Shown one piece after another: positions 48,555-61,211 of a DNA stretch of 64,000 nucleotides. Location of the stretch: contig NMRA01000173.1 in NCBI GenBank assembly GCA_002633005.1, positions 87,810 to 151,809 of the forward strand. The letters run 5' to 3'. The notes under the pieces were generated by a model that ran no database searches, had not been told where the DNA came from, and worked only from the letters and a program-made list of their open reading frames with translations. Source of the DNA: Phoronis australis. Lineage: Eukaryota > Phoronida > Phoronidae. The number at the start of each line of letters is the position of its first letter. The stretch's first letter is position 1. Made by a program: the position numbers and the translations under genes.

Positions 48555-49820
48555 TTCTACGTCCCCAGAAATGTGTCGTTTATTGGTCATTTGAGTCTCC
48601 TTCTCAAAAGAGGTTTGAAAATATAACAAACTATCCTAGCAAACCGTACGACGGTCCACGCAATCAAGTTGATCTGCAGGTCTGCACTGGCCGGGGATGA
48701 AGTGCTGCAGTCCCCCTGCAGATCTGTACCTGCGTATGTGCTAAACTCTCTAATTCCCAAGAAATGTGTCATTTATTGGCCATTTATGTCACTTTCTGAA
48801 ACGTTGCGTTGAAAATTTTTCAAAGTCCATAGAAATATGTCGTTTATTGGCCATTCGTGTTGCTTTCTCAAAGGTGCTTTGAGAATATAACAAACTACAC
48901 ACGCAAACGTTACGGCAGTCCACCCCGTCAAGTCATCCTGCGGGGTTTGTGCTGCCTGGGGCCGAAAGCGCTGCAGTCCCTCTGCAGATCTGTCCCTGCG
49001 TATGTGCGAAATGTGTCGATCATTGGCCATTTGTGTCGCTTTCACAAACTTTGCGTTGAGAATTTTTTCAAAGTCCGGAGAAATGTGTCAATTATTGGCC
49101 ATTTGTGTCACTCTCAGAAACATTGTGTTGATACACTTTCTAAGTTCCGAGAAATGTGTCGAGTATAGGCCATTTGTGTCTCTTTCTCGTTGAAAAAGTT
49201 TCAGTCCTTAAAAATGTGTTGATTATTGGCCATTTGTGCCGTTTTCAGAAATGTTATGTTGATAAAGTTTCAAAATCCCCAAAAATGTGTTGTTTATTGG
49301 TCGTTTGTGTCGGTTTCTGAAGGGTACAGCTTGAGCGTCGAAATCTATTTTATTGTCATGGAGCATACGTCAGGTCTTCAGTTGGTGATCTGGCGACTTG
49401 GCTCTGTGCTAATTGTCGTGGCCCCCACGGCAGTGACTAGTCGTGACCCTGCATGTGTAGGTTAAGCACCGTAGTGCACATCATACGCCAGGTCTTCACG
49501 TGATGGTCTGCCCTGACTCGGCTCTTGGCTGGGCTTATCGTCGCATTCGATTGTCGCGCAGTATACACATGACTATTGGCGCCAGCGCGTGGCCTCCGTA
49601 CTGGCTAGTGGAAGACGGGGAGCGCAGGTATGTTACGATGCAGTCCAGTTGCCCCCAAGTTGGCAGAGGACCAATTTGAGGTTTTTTGGGCACCGGTTGT
49701 TCCGCCCCATGATGGAAAGCAAGTGCCGGTAGTGCAGGTTCAGGCCTCAATTAGGAAGTTTCAGCAGGTTTCCCTCGCGAAACGAAATGTGTCGATTACA
49801 TCAACAATAATCGACACATT
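48555..49820. repeat. Diverged tandem element with repeated 'AAATGTGTCGxTTATTGGCC' motif
   Basis: The motif 'atgtgtcgtttattggccat' followed by 'ttgtgtcgctttc' occurs about ten times in plus orientation from 48565 to 49310, at 60-110 bp spacing. A ~150 bp block (with 'aatataacaaact', 'gcagtcc', 'ctgcagatctg' and 'ctgcgtatgtgc') appears twice, near 48610-48750 and 48870-49010. The segment ends with the motif in both orientations around a short spacer (49786-49821). No intact protein was seen. Confidence 0.65.
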
Positions 49821-51570
49821 TTAAATGTTAAAATGCTAGTTTTCACTTTACCCTATATTGTGTCACTGGAGGTCACCCGACAGGTAACCTCTAAGACCGG
49901 CCGACCATGATCGTTCCAGGCAGACACTACCAACTAGATGAGTTGGGGAGAGGTAAGTAGAGAGAGAGGACTCATGAGTCCCAGTAGTTGTACTAATGGG
50001 GACAAAAAGTGTAAATATGTTCAATTTAGGATTCTAGGTATACATATTAATTATAGTTTTCGAACTTGGCTGATTTATACTTAGACTCCGGTGACCTAGT
50101 CGTGAATATAAGCATATAAAAAGCAGCTGATTGTACTAGCTACTACCCAATGTTTGTTAGCAACTGCTCATGTGATGTCATGGACATGTATCAGCCTTCA
50201 CAAAAATACGTGTTTTTCCACTGTCTTAACCCATGTTTGTCTCAGTAAGCAGAGTTTTGAAACAGTCGCTCATATCGCCGGTCATTTTGAATGAGGCCCT
50301 AAAGTCGTGATCGTTTCGTTTAGACCGAAATGCACGAAGTAAGGCCACACAAATCAACTACAGTGCTTACAGTTACTCTAGACGACATGAAAACGCATTG
50401 CATTGTTTATTAATTCAGTTTCAATTGAAATAAATTGTGATGTGTTTTGCACCAAACTCCGATGTGCAGACGCTAAGAATCCAGAATCAATTATCTCTCC
50501 GTATTTTATTACTTTGGCTTTACAAAACTTGATCAACTCTGGGACATTTTGAATTGTTCAAGCTACCCTTGGAGCGCATGTTTAAGCAAATCTGAACGAT
50601 GTATGTTTTCGAAAATATATTCTGAAAATGCACAAAAAAGTGGATTATTGAAATATGCTGTTTTTAAGGTACATTTGAAGAAAGAATCCTCCCACTCACT
50701 GTTTATTATCATATTGTGAATATCAACAAGTCCGGGTATTCGTTTGACGTTCGGAAGCAGACAAACGCTGGAAACTTTTAACGCTAGATGTCGCGGAACC
50801 GCACAGAAATTAAATCGTTCACGACTTTAGGGCAATCACGACTTAAGGACCTCTGACGGTACTTATTATTGCTTGGATTTGGGCGGGAATCCTTAAAATT
50901 AAACTGGGAGGAATGTTGTGTGACTGGAAAGGCACACGACCGTCGTCTTGACGGAGTGTCAGAGAGCGACGCTAACTGCTTGGTTTGCGGAGAGCGTCAC
51001 CTGGTGTGTGACTGAGACATCCATCGCTACAGTTTGGCACTTCGAATCTCCTGCCACTGAAGTCAAAATGTATACTGGACCTCGGCTGTAACCATATGAA
51101 TCTATTGACGACCTCCTCCATTCGTATATATACGTATCAACCGCCACACAGAGAAGTAAGGTAGGCTGATCTTGTAATCAGTCTCGATACATAGTAGAGC
51201 ACACAACACAGTACTTCAACCCGTTTGTAATTTGTAAAACGTGAAAAAGGAGTACATCAGAGTTGTAAAAACCGTTTACGTGATTGAGAACACAGCGAAT
51301 AATCCATAAATTTTCTTACCTCGCATGGAAGCTTAAGATTTTGTCCGTCAGGTGTCAGTAATGATTTTTTCATAAACAACACAGTGAAGATTTTTAAATT
51401 ATTTGGTTTTTCTTAAGTTGCTGTTAGGTTTTTTGTCGTCAAGTTATTTTTTAAATGATTTTCAGTTGTAAATTGTACAGTTTAATGTATTAATGTATAC
51501 AAGTAGATTTTCAGTACATCTGTACTAAAATGAAAAACGATAATTAATCATTAATGATAAAAATGCAAAA

Positions 51571-54500
51571 ATGGCTGACAGGTTTGAGTTCCTTGAGCAA
51601 AATCTTGAGATGTTCATTGAGAATGCTCGACAACTAGGCATCATTGTCAGTGATTTCCAGCCTCAAGGGCAAAGTGTTCTCAATCAAAAATTGTAAGTTT
51701 TGTTATTTACAACAAAAACTTGGTGAATATTCAGAGAAGACAAATTTCCAGCTGCCGCTTCCGGCTTCATTCATCAACACAACATTATCATTGTCAGTTC
51801 AAAATATTATTCATGCAGTGGGCAAAGTCATGGGTTTATGTGCTCATTCTGGTGTGCCGAAATTTGGATTAATACTTGACCTTGATGACACGCATGCATA
51901 CCTTAACCAACTGATGAACATTCCAAGGTCATATTGCAACCTAATAAGTTGGAGGGGATGTCAGCCAAGGTTTCATCACTTTCATTGTGACCTAAAAAGT
52001 TTGCGCTGGGTTCCCCCCATACCCGAGTTACTGCGTGTGTACGCCGACCACATGGGCATTTAAATAGTGTTGACCTTAAAAATAAATGGGCAGGAGTCCC
52101 CCCTTTCCCCGGGATATTGCGGTGGTAAGCCGGCCACATGGGCACTTCATTGATATTGACAATTTTTTAGCCCCAGGTTACGGTGGGGATACAGTGTACG
52201 CCGGCCATCGTGGCATTTTGATGAGCAAGACATTTAGGTCCATAACGTGTGACTTGCAAAATAAAAGCTGAATCGTGCAGAGTTACAAATTAACATTTAC
52301 TTTACCTTGCTTTCTTTCGGACGCCGCAAAAATGCAAACGTGTCTCAGTTTTCAATAACTTTCTAGGGCCCTCAATCCTTTGATTTTGGGGTCGAATTTC
52401 AACCCCATTCCCTTTCGAAAGATATTGAAAAATCATGCGAAATTCCCTTCATGAGGCCCAAAATTTTCCCTTGAAGTTCGACTAATTTGTTATTCACGCA
52501 AGTCACAATTTGAAAGAGCACAAAATTTTACTTTTGGCTACTTGAGGCAGAGCCTATGAGGGTTTGCAGCAAGGTGGCTGTGCTGTTGATGGTGATCAGG
52601 AGGTAGATTTTTCCACTCCCCCCAAAAAATTCCCTTCTCAGAAGGCACAGGCACCTTTCCTCTCGGATAATTGAGGGCTCTGTTTTTAGACTTGAGACAT
52701 TTAGAGAGCTGACTAGGTGTGACATGTGACATATTTTGATTTAAAAATAGATAACAAACTCATTCTTCCCGCCGTCATCTGCACCTTTTACTCTTTGTCA
52801 AGTCTTAAATAATATTTGATACGCAAATTGTGCGCTGAAATTTGGTAAAGTTTGTAATGAATTGGGAGAGATTCGTGTAATATGAAAATACGTTTAAAGC
52901 TTGAGTTCATATTTCATGTCACATGCAGACGATTCATATTTCATGTCACATGCAGATGTCAAGCGGGAGCTCTCTGTGAAGCGAGAAGTTGTCATTAACA
53001 AGAGTGCTGACCCCCCAACCCTGTGCATTACATCCTGAGTGAACTGGTGGTGACTGTCTTCCCTATTGCTGACCAACATGTAACTCTATGTCTGATACTT
53101 TGTACCTTTCAGACACACGATGGTTACTTCAATGCAAGAAATTGATAAAATTAAGTCACAAGTGCAAGACATTCAAGTACCCCTTGAAGTTTTTGAGTAA
53201 GTATTTTTTAAAAAATTAAAATTGATTGTATATAATCAGTGTTCATGATTCATTATAGGTTTGTTATCATAATCCCATACATAAGTGCACATATAGTTTC
53301 AACTGTCTTCAATAATGTTTAATTGAATGCCGTGAACTCTTCAAACATGGGTGTCTGTCACTTAAGGTAATTGTTAACTGTTGTCGATTTTTTTTCAAAC
53401 AATGCAAGACTCATGAATTTTTTAAAGTTGTGTGTATGTCATTCATTACTACTCATAACATGCACTTGTATGCAGGTTGTTAGGGATGACTTCCACTGGG
53501 CACTGGTATGCAGGTTGTTAGGGATGACTTCCACTGGGCACTCGTATGTAGGTTGTTAGGAATGACTTCCACTGGGCACTGGTATGCAGGTTGTTAGAAA
53601 TGACTTCCACTGGGCACTGGTATGCAGGTTATTAGGGATGATGTCCACTGGGCACTGGTATGCAGGTTGTTAGGGATGACTTCCACTGGGCACTCGTATG
53701 CACGTTGTTAGGGATGACTTCCACTGGGCACTCGTATGCACGTTGTTAGGGATGACTTCCACTGAATTCAGTCTTCATCAGCCATGATTTTCCAGCCTTC
53801 TCGTTTTTATGCTTTTAGCAGTTTTGAACATCAATATATCTTAAGTGCATGGGTTAATTATTAAAATAATTCTTTTAATGGTTGAAAATGTGAGTTAAAA
53901 TAAAGTTTTTGAAACAAGAAAGGATTTCACAATTCAAATCTGCGTTTGGTTAACAAGACCCTTAAGTCTTGGCATGGAATTTTGTCCTTTGGTGAACTTC
54001 TTACATGGATTTCAGCTACAACAGACCTGGGGGCATTCCTCTTTGCTTGCTTTATTATAACTTTTGTGTAAGCATTTTATATCACATTCATTTCACATGA
54101 TGTGCTTGCTTTGTTTTGCGTTGAGTTGGAGACTTAAACGTATTGTTGTTTTCACATTGTTTATGTTTTCAGATATATAGATCAAGGGAAAAATCCAAAT
54201 CTTTATACTAAAAACTGCATGGAAAAATCTCTTGAGAAAAATGAAGCTGTTAAAGGAAAAATTGATGCCCTAAAAGTAAGTCGAGTGACTTTTTCATTGT
54301 GTTACATAAAAACATTAATACATACACAAGCATATGTATACATATATATGTGCTTTTACAGTGTGTACATGCAAAGAATACCTAAACATAAGGTAACGAT
54401 TTTTGATTATTGACTTGAGTTAAATTTCATTTGTTGCGTCACACTTTGAAGTCTGCAATTGATTGTTGTAATGTTTTTCAGCAAACAACAGTATTCGGAC

Positions 54501-54797
54501 TGTGAGAGTCTTTATTTATCTCAAGATACAGTGTTGTATATGGTTAATTCTGCACTTTAACTGCACAGTCTTTTGTCCTACAAATATCTACTCTCATTGG
54601 CAAAGTTGACTTACTTATCATTTGAGTTGGCAATTTTTTTACACAGTTTGCATTTAAAGGAGTTTCTACTAAAGTAAATCATTTTGTTGTATTATTTTCA
54701 GAAACTACGAGCTCTGCTTCTTGTCGAACTGAATCACGTTTTTCCACAAGAAATAGCCAAATACAGAGCTGTCAGGAGGGATGATCGTCCCTTATGA
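51571..54797 (+). CDS. MED10: Mediator complex subunit 10, four exons
   Basis: MED10 belongs to the middle module of Mediator, which bridges transcription factors and RNA polymerase II. Exons: 51571-51692, 53113-53196, 54173-54275, 54702-54797; phases fit and give 134 aa, one fewer than the human protein as I recall it. Landmarks: FEFLEQNLEMFIENARQLGI, IIVSDFQPQGQSVLNQKL, IQVPLEVFEYIDQGKNPNLY, EKNEAVKGKIDALK and VFPQEIAKYRA at the C-terminus. The ATG at 51571 gives the expected MADRFE start. Introns carry a dispersed repeat (52365-52690), a GC-richer tandem patch (about 51990-52230) and a 38 bp minisatellite. The likely poly(A) signal is at 55734-55739. The gene converges with CNEP1R1. Confidence 0.97.
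51990..52240. repeat. Diverged ~95 bp tandem repeat in MED10 intron 1
   Basis: 'acgccgaccacatgggcatt', 'aagccggccacatgggcact' and 'acgccggccatcgtggcatt' mark three diverged units, each followed by 'attgacaa/ccttaaaa' and a C/G-rich run. Confidence 0.6.
52365..52690 (-). repeat. Dispersed repeat copy B
   Basis: Inverted relative of 16722-17120, in MED10 intron 1. Shared phrases occur in the same order on the minus strand, including 'aggtgcctgtg', 'aaaaatctacctcctgatca', 'ctcataggctctg' and 'ggattgagggccct'. Confidence 0.7.
53472..53764. repeat. Minisatellite, 38 bp x ~7.7
   Basis: The unit contains 'gttgttagggatgacttcca' and 'ctgggcactggtatgca'. It lies in MED10 intron 2 and is not at an exon boundary. 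Confidence 0.96.
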
Positions 54798-57021
54798 CCG
54801 CTACTTTGCTCTAATCCTTTGCTAGATTTGTCAACACTATTGGTGATTGGAACATGTATATCCTAATGTCCACAAAAATGCTCGTATATTCTGCCAGGAG
54901 ATGCCTGCTTAATGGGTGCAATTGGGTAGGCCAAATTTTGTTTGCCATAACCTGCTGAAAAAAATTGTATGCAAAACACTGCTTATTACTTTTATTTAAA
55001 GTAGATAAAAACCCACGTGCCATTTTAAGAAGAAAATTTTTTATTCATACCACTTACCGTATTCCAGGTGCTTGGAAAAATTTTTTTCAAGGGGGCGTTT
55101 ATTGTAGCCTAAGGCAGTTGAAACCCAGTCTCCGAAGTGGGTGAAATCGGAAGCTAAAAACTTTCAAAGCCTTGGAATCACGTTCCATTTGATGAAGGAG
55201 GAACTTGAAATTAATTTTATAACAATAAGTGGTCAAAATCAAAGGTTGTTTTTTATGGAAGGGGCGTTCATATCCGATTCAATTCTTTACTGATCCACCC
55301 CACACACATTGGAATTGCCTAAAACAGCCATTTCCGTATCAAATACAGCCAGCAGATCAATCAACCCTTTGAGGGAAACGTCTTGTAAATGAAGCTTGAC
55401 AATTTGTCAACCAGTGGTTATCAAGTTATGAGCAGTGTTAGTTAAAATATGTTAAGAATTTGGTGATCTTCCATTGCATCAAATATTCAGCTTTGTCATT
55501 GCTCATTTTCACGTGGTTCCTTAATGGAATAACAGAGGGCGATGTGTTTGCTCTCATTATTGCTGTTGTATCAGAATCTATAGTTGTGCCGTGACATTTG
55601 CCTATTTATCTTATAGTGAAACTGGTAACGAGTCCTCTTTGATATCTCCAGTCACTCAGCTGTAATGGGGATCACCATGAAAATTTATTGTAATTTTAGC
55701 TAATTATGAAAAGTTGTGAGCAAACTGATGATAAATAAAACCAAATTTAAAATTGTTAAAATGATTTTTATTCTACATCACAAATATGTACACCTTAGCA
55801 AAGAAATATTTACAATGAATCATGGGTGGCGCACCGTAGGGGGCAAGGAGGGGCTATAGCCCTCACTTCAGTGCTGCGCCGCCCATGTGAATATGGAAGC
55901 TATTGTGATCATACAGACAGGTATGGTAAACATTTTTGTGGCATCACCACTAGAAAATACTGCCCACTAATTTTATTAAAAGCTACAGTTCATGCAGCAT
56001 AAAGAACCATCTGTCTTGAAATAATTGCAGTTTCATGCCAGTTTTAATCTTTTCCACAACACAATGAGCTATAAACCTCCCTATCAAAGACTTGAGTTTT
56101 GATTCAGACCAGGCCTCAACTTCTTCCTTTGATTAGAAGTAATTTCTGGAATTAACAGTTTGCTATTGCTGGACACCTTGCTCAGTACAAAAAATGGTCT
56201 GTTCTATCAAAACCAAGAAATCCTTATCTGAGGCCAGTTTGACCAAAAAGTCGACATCAGAACTTTCTAGCAGCAGGTACGTGACAGCAGCTTTAAAAAT
56301 ACTGAACAATAAAATGTCATGATGTTCAAGTTATACAAATATTTAACCAACTTGAATTCAACGTTCAAAGGATGATGGCCTTATATGTGACCAAACTGAT
56401 ACAAAATAGTATGATGAGAATTATTCAACTGTTTCATGCTTGTAGTTTGGCATGTACAAAGAGCTCCATATCAAAACATCACTCAAAATACAATTGTGAA
56501 TAGACCAGTAACCAGAGCAGTGTCAGTTACCCTAATAAGATATAGATCTGACATGAGATATATCTACCAACAATTTGTGGTACTCTCATTAACAGGGCAC
56601 CACAACACTCTCATTGACAGGGCATCACAACACTCTCATTAACAAGGCACCACAACACGGTCACTTTTCACCAAAAGAATGTCAGGTCCATTTTTACGGC
56701 TCAATAGCCCTTAACTTGGAAATTTGTTTTCCTAAAACACTACAGGACAAAATTTTGAATTATTTCTGATATCTAAACAATTATTTTACAAATTTTATTA
56801 CCTCATGCTGATGAATGGCTTATAACATTGACCCAGTAAAACAGGTTTTCCGCTTCAATAAACCATTTTTGGAATAAAAAATTTAGTGCAAATTCAAAAG
56901 CGGATCAATACCTATGGTAGAAGCCCACATGAAACCACAGCATCTGACAAAACTTTGTTTATTGGTCTGTTCTGCACTATGCTCTTCTCAACGTGCAATA
57001 ACAACATAATACGTTTCAGTG
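54798..57021. other. Overlapping 3'UTR zone of MED10 and CNEP1R1
   Basis: No coding exon. A plus-strand AATAAA at 55734-55739 (MED10) and a minus-strand AATAAA at 55767-55772 (CNEP1R1) face each other, so mature 3' ends likely overlap by a few tens of bases. Confidence 0.6.
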
Positions 57022-60000
57022 TCATGTTGGTGATGGTCTGGGTTTGAGGATCAGCTTGCCACTCTGAAAACATGGAAAGAGAACTTAAGTAAATATAAAC
57101 ACAAAGGCCAGGACCAATGGTGATATGTTCATTCAAAATCAACACAAAGGCAAGGACCGAAGATATTATTCATTAAATATAAACACAAACGCAAGGGCCA
57201 ATGTAACAAAATACTAAGTACGACAAACCAAGAGTGCTGGAAAAACTTTGAAGTAGGACTAATGTGACATAAAAAAACTAATTGTGAAAAATATGTAATT
57301 ATATATTAAACATGGTGCACAGGCAAGCCAGCTTTTCTCAGTGTGTAAACAACATTTTGTCTCAAAACGACAAGAAATATTGGGCATCAAAAACAATGAA
57401 TCCCACAAAAATCAGATATAGTCTGACCATGAGATTGTATCACAGAAAGGTGAAATAAGATTTATCTGAAGAGCCGAGTGCATGGTGTGTTTTACCCAGT
57501 GGTCAGACACTGACTACTTTTAGCTTTTAAAAGTACTTTTAATAAATAGACGTATTTGTCAGTGTTTTTCGTAACAATTTTCCAAAACACCACCAGCAGT
57601 GCACACAAACAGCTTTTTGTGTGCTGGGGGGTTAAATAAATTTGGAAAAGTAAAACAAAAAGAAAATCTGTTTGGCACTGGAATGAAATGCTTCAGGAAA
57701 ACCTGCTTGGATATAATGATGTGATGTCTCTTCAACAGATCACATGACATGTATCTCATTCTGGGCATAATGAAGTGATGTCTCTTCAACAGATCACATG
57801 ACATGTATCTCATACTGGGCATAATGAAGTGATGTCTCTTCAACAGACCACATGACATGTATCTCATACAGGTCAAAAGTTCAGCACATCTGGAACCTCG
57901 CCTAGGACATCATAGATATGGGTGAACTCAAAACTACATGTGCTGTCTTGGGATAAATTTCATCTTGTGTTCATGCATTGCAATTTTTAAAGAGATCAGA
58001 AATGAAAGACTCCAACTCAAGTGAGGTAAAACGGAAATTTCTGTTAAATGATCTGTATGTTTTCTCTTTGTTAACTTTGTCTGACTTACGCCAGCTTTAC
58101 TGCAAACATTATTATATAGACCTGTCAGTTTTATTACAAACATTATTATGTAGACCTGCCAGTTTTACTGCAAACATTATTATATAGACCAAAAATGACA
58201 AAATTTCAAATTTGGGCAACGTTTTAAGATGTATGCACTTACTCTTGTGAAAAGTTTTAAAAATCATTAAAAATACTGATTGACAAATTAAGTAAAGACA
58301 TATTTCATGCTTTACACTATACTCACATCATCACATGACATATTGTATTCAGCAAGGACTGAGCGACATCTTGAGGCAATTCTGTACTTGGTAAAGAAAA
58401 ATGAATAATGAAGTCGTAGGATAAAATAACAACAAAGTGTCCTATGTTTATTGACATTTTTCTCATCTTGTGAGAAATAAACTGCAACAAGATTGTGATG
58501 ATTTTGAAAATTTTACCTATTAACACATTTCATGAATGATGAATTCTCAGTGAAAGTTATATTGAGTGCTATTCATGAGCTCCAGGTTAGAATTGTGACT
58601 TTAACAGGAAGTCTGTTTAGTGTTGCATTTACTACCAATACAGGGTGTTCCAAACATGTACTCGCACTTCAAATAACAAGAACAGTATACGAATATGTAA
58701 ATCTTAAACCGGCATGGAAATGTAAATATAAACAAGAACAGTTATTCATTGACATAGGAACAACATTTCCAGTTAAAATTAAAAGAGAGACAAAATAGCA
58801 ATTGAGACCTTGAAACCAAAAGAAATGCAATGTGTACTATTGACTACCACCGTTGAACACTGATCATCAGTAAATCATGACTGGAACATACCACCGTTGA
58901 ACATTGATCATTAATAAATTATGATTAGAAACATACCACCGTTGAACATTGATCATCAGTAAATCATGACTGGAAACATACCACCGTTGAAAATTGATCA
59001 TCAGTAAATCATGACTGGAAACATACCACCATTGAACATTGATCATCTGTAAATCATGACTAGAAACATACCACCGTTGAACATTGATCATCAGTAAATC
59101 ATGACAATCTAACAACCAACTATGAACAGTAGGAAATGGCTGCCAAATGTCTGTAACTCATGACCAGGTCTTACATAACAATTTTCAGATATCAGAGCTA
59201 TAGCATGAAAAATCGATCAATAAGACCTGGCGCCAGAAAATCCTGAATAACCCCAAGAACGAAACGGATGGCAGACAGCCCTAGACGAGATCTGTCTATA
59301 CATCAAATTAAACAATAATCAGTTAAAGGACCACAAAGCTAAAGTGTAAAAAACGGACGTCAAAGTACCATCTAGTGTTCAATTTGGACTAATGGCAACG
59401 AGCTTGAACTACTGATGAATTACCTGTAGTGTATCACATATAAAATAAATATGAAACTAAAAGAGGCAATCCAGATCCTCTACAGGATACACTTGTTTGT
59501 CAAAAAGTAGAATAAATATACATAAATAACACAACAAAAATGGATCACTGAAATTTCTGTTTCTGTTGACAAAGGATGTTATTATATCCAAAAATTTTAA
59601 TGATCCATTTTTGTTGTTTTATTTACGTATACTTATTCTGTAGTGTATAAAATGTTATGCTTGACCACTGATACATGACTGCACTGAAGCCTGAGAAACA
59701 TCATTGTGGGATCTTAGTCATCACAAATTTCAGAATTGTACAAGAAGTTGAAATTCGAAAAATAACAATCACAGCGCCACCTTTGGAACAATTTCCCCCA
59801 AAAGCAAAAGGCCTCAAGATCTTAAAGGAAAGCACACCGTGAACCATGCATACAACTGAACATAAACATACTTCATGAGAATGAAACATACTTTACAAAA
59901 TTTAATTTCGCAAAGTAATTGGATTATACAAATATTAAAACGTTAACCCCAAAGGATACATTGACGATGCGACGACACGTTTATGAATGCCACACAAGAA

Positions 60001-61178
60001 CAGGACAACAAGCAGCACACAGCTGATGGTGAAGAAAGGATGGTTCCACAAGGATGTCAGGAAGGGCACCTGTAATGTATGGTACATCAGAACAACATAC
60101 TACAGGGCTTGGAATGACCAATGACAAAAAACGCAGAAACTTAGAAACTTTTACGGCCCAAATCATGCCCGATAACCAGCCGTGAAATGGTCAATGTGAA
60201 CCTTTCCCCAACAAAATCGAGAGGACTAAAAAAAAAAAAAAACGTTACCACCATCAGTAGCATGCGTCTGTGTCCTTTTAGCTCGCCCGTCCACTCCCAA
60301 CCCACACATTTTTAGCTGCAGAGCGGTAGTATTTGTCGCCGCGCTTAACAATAACACAAGACGCCATTGAAAATCCCACCACGCTGTCCAGACGCCCCAG
60401 CAATGTTGACAATTTACGTTCCTCCGAAACATAAAGAGCAACTTCCGCTTTTCGAGGTGAACGTTGTCTGCAACGCCGCGGTAAGAAAGGAATTTGCCGC
60501 GGAAATTTTATATCAAATCCGATTTTTTTACGCGGAAATATTATAAAAAAAGCGGAAAGCACATTTGAAATAAGCGGAAATCCGCGTTTCCGCGGAAAAT
60601 TCCAAGCCCTGATATTATAACATACACCTATCTATTGATAACAAGTTGATAACTTAGTAAGGGTTATAGAGAAAAAAGGGCATTTCAACAATCATACAGT
60701 CCATGTCCCTTAGACACTTTGCACATAAGAATGAAATGTGTCCATTTACCATGAGTGTTTCTGGGTCTCTGAGCCAACTCCAAGCACCTGTTGCTGTGCA
60801 GACTGAGACAATTACAAGGATTGCTGAAATAAAACAGAATTCAATCTAAATACTTTGTTCATCACTTGACTACCATAAGGCAAAACTCATTGCTGAAAAT
60901 TTGCAAAATGAAGTATGAAATGGTCATGCAAAGAATTTGTTAAACACATCTGTGTTTTCGGTAACACCAAACAATGAAAGACTTAAACATTGAATAATAT
61001 TCACATGATGTTACACAATTGAAGCAATATTCAACTGAACTCAAGTGAGTGATTGAACAACATTACCAGTACTGTGGGCAGCAATTACATTGACGTGTAT
61101 GCCATAGGCAGTAGTACACCCTCCATAAAAAGTTACTCATCTCAAATTACAGCAATTAACGTAAAATGAAACATGCAC

Positions 61179-61211
<33 letters not shown>

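Larger units (their letters stand above)
45630..51570. other. Intergenic interval between divergent INTS2 and MED10
   Basis: No conserved coding exon was recognised on either strand. The interval holds a solo MITE end (45873), two large minisatellites (46177-46628 and 47144-47932), a diverged tandem element (48555-49820) and about 1.7 kb of unremarkable AT-rich sequence next to MED10. Promoters of both genes and a noncoding INTS2 exon must lie here, but I could not place them. Confidence 0.6.

Noticed and set aside
48857-49193. 103-codon plus-strand frame with Cys/His repeats (zinc-finger-like)
   Set aside because: The Cys/His pattern comes from the repeated DNA motif; spacing does not fit any zinc finger.
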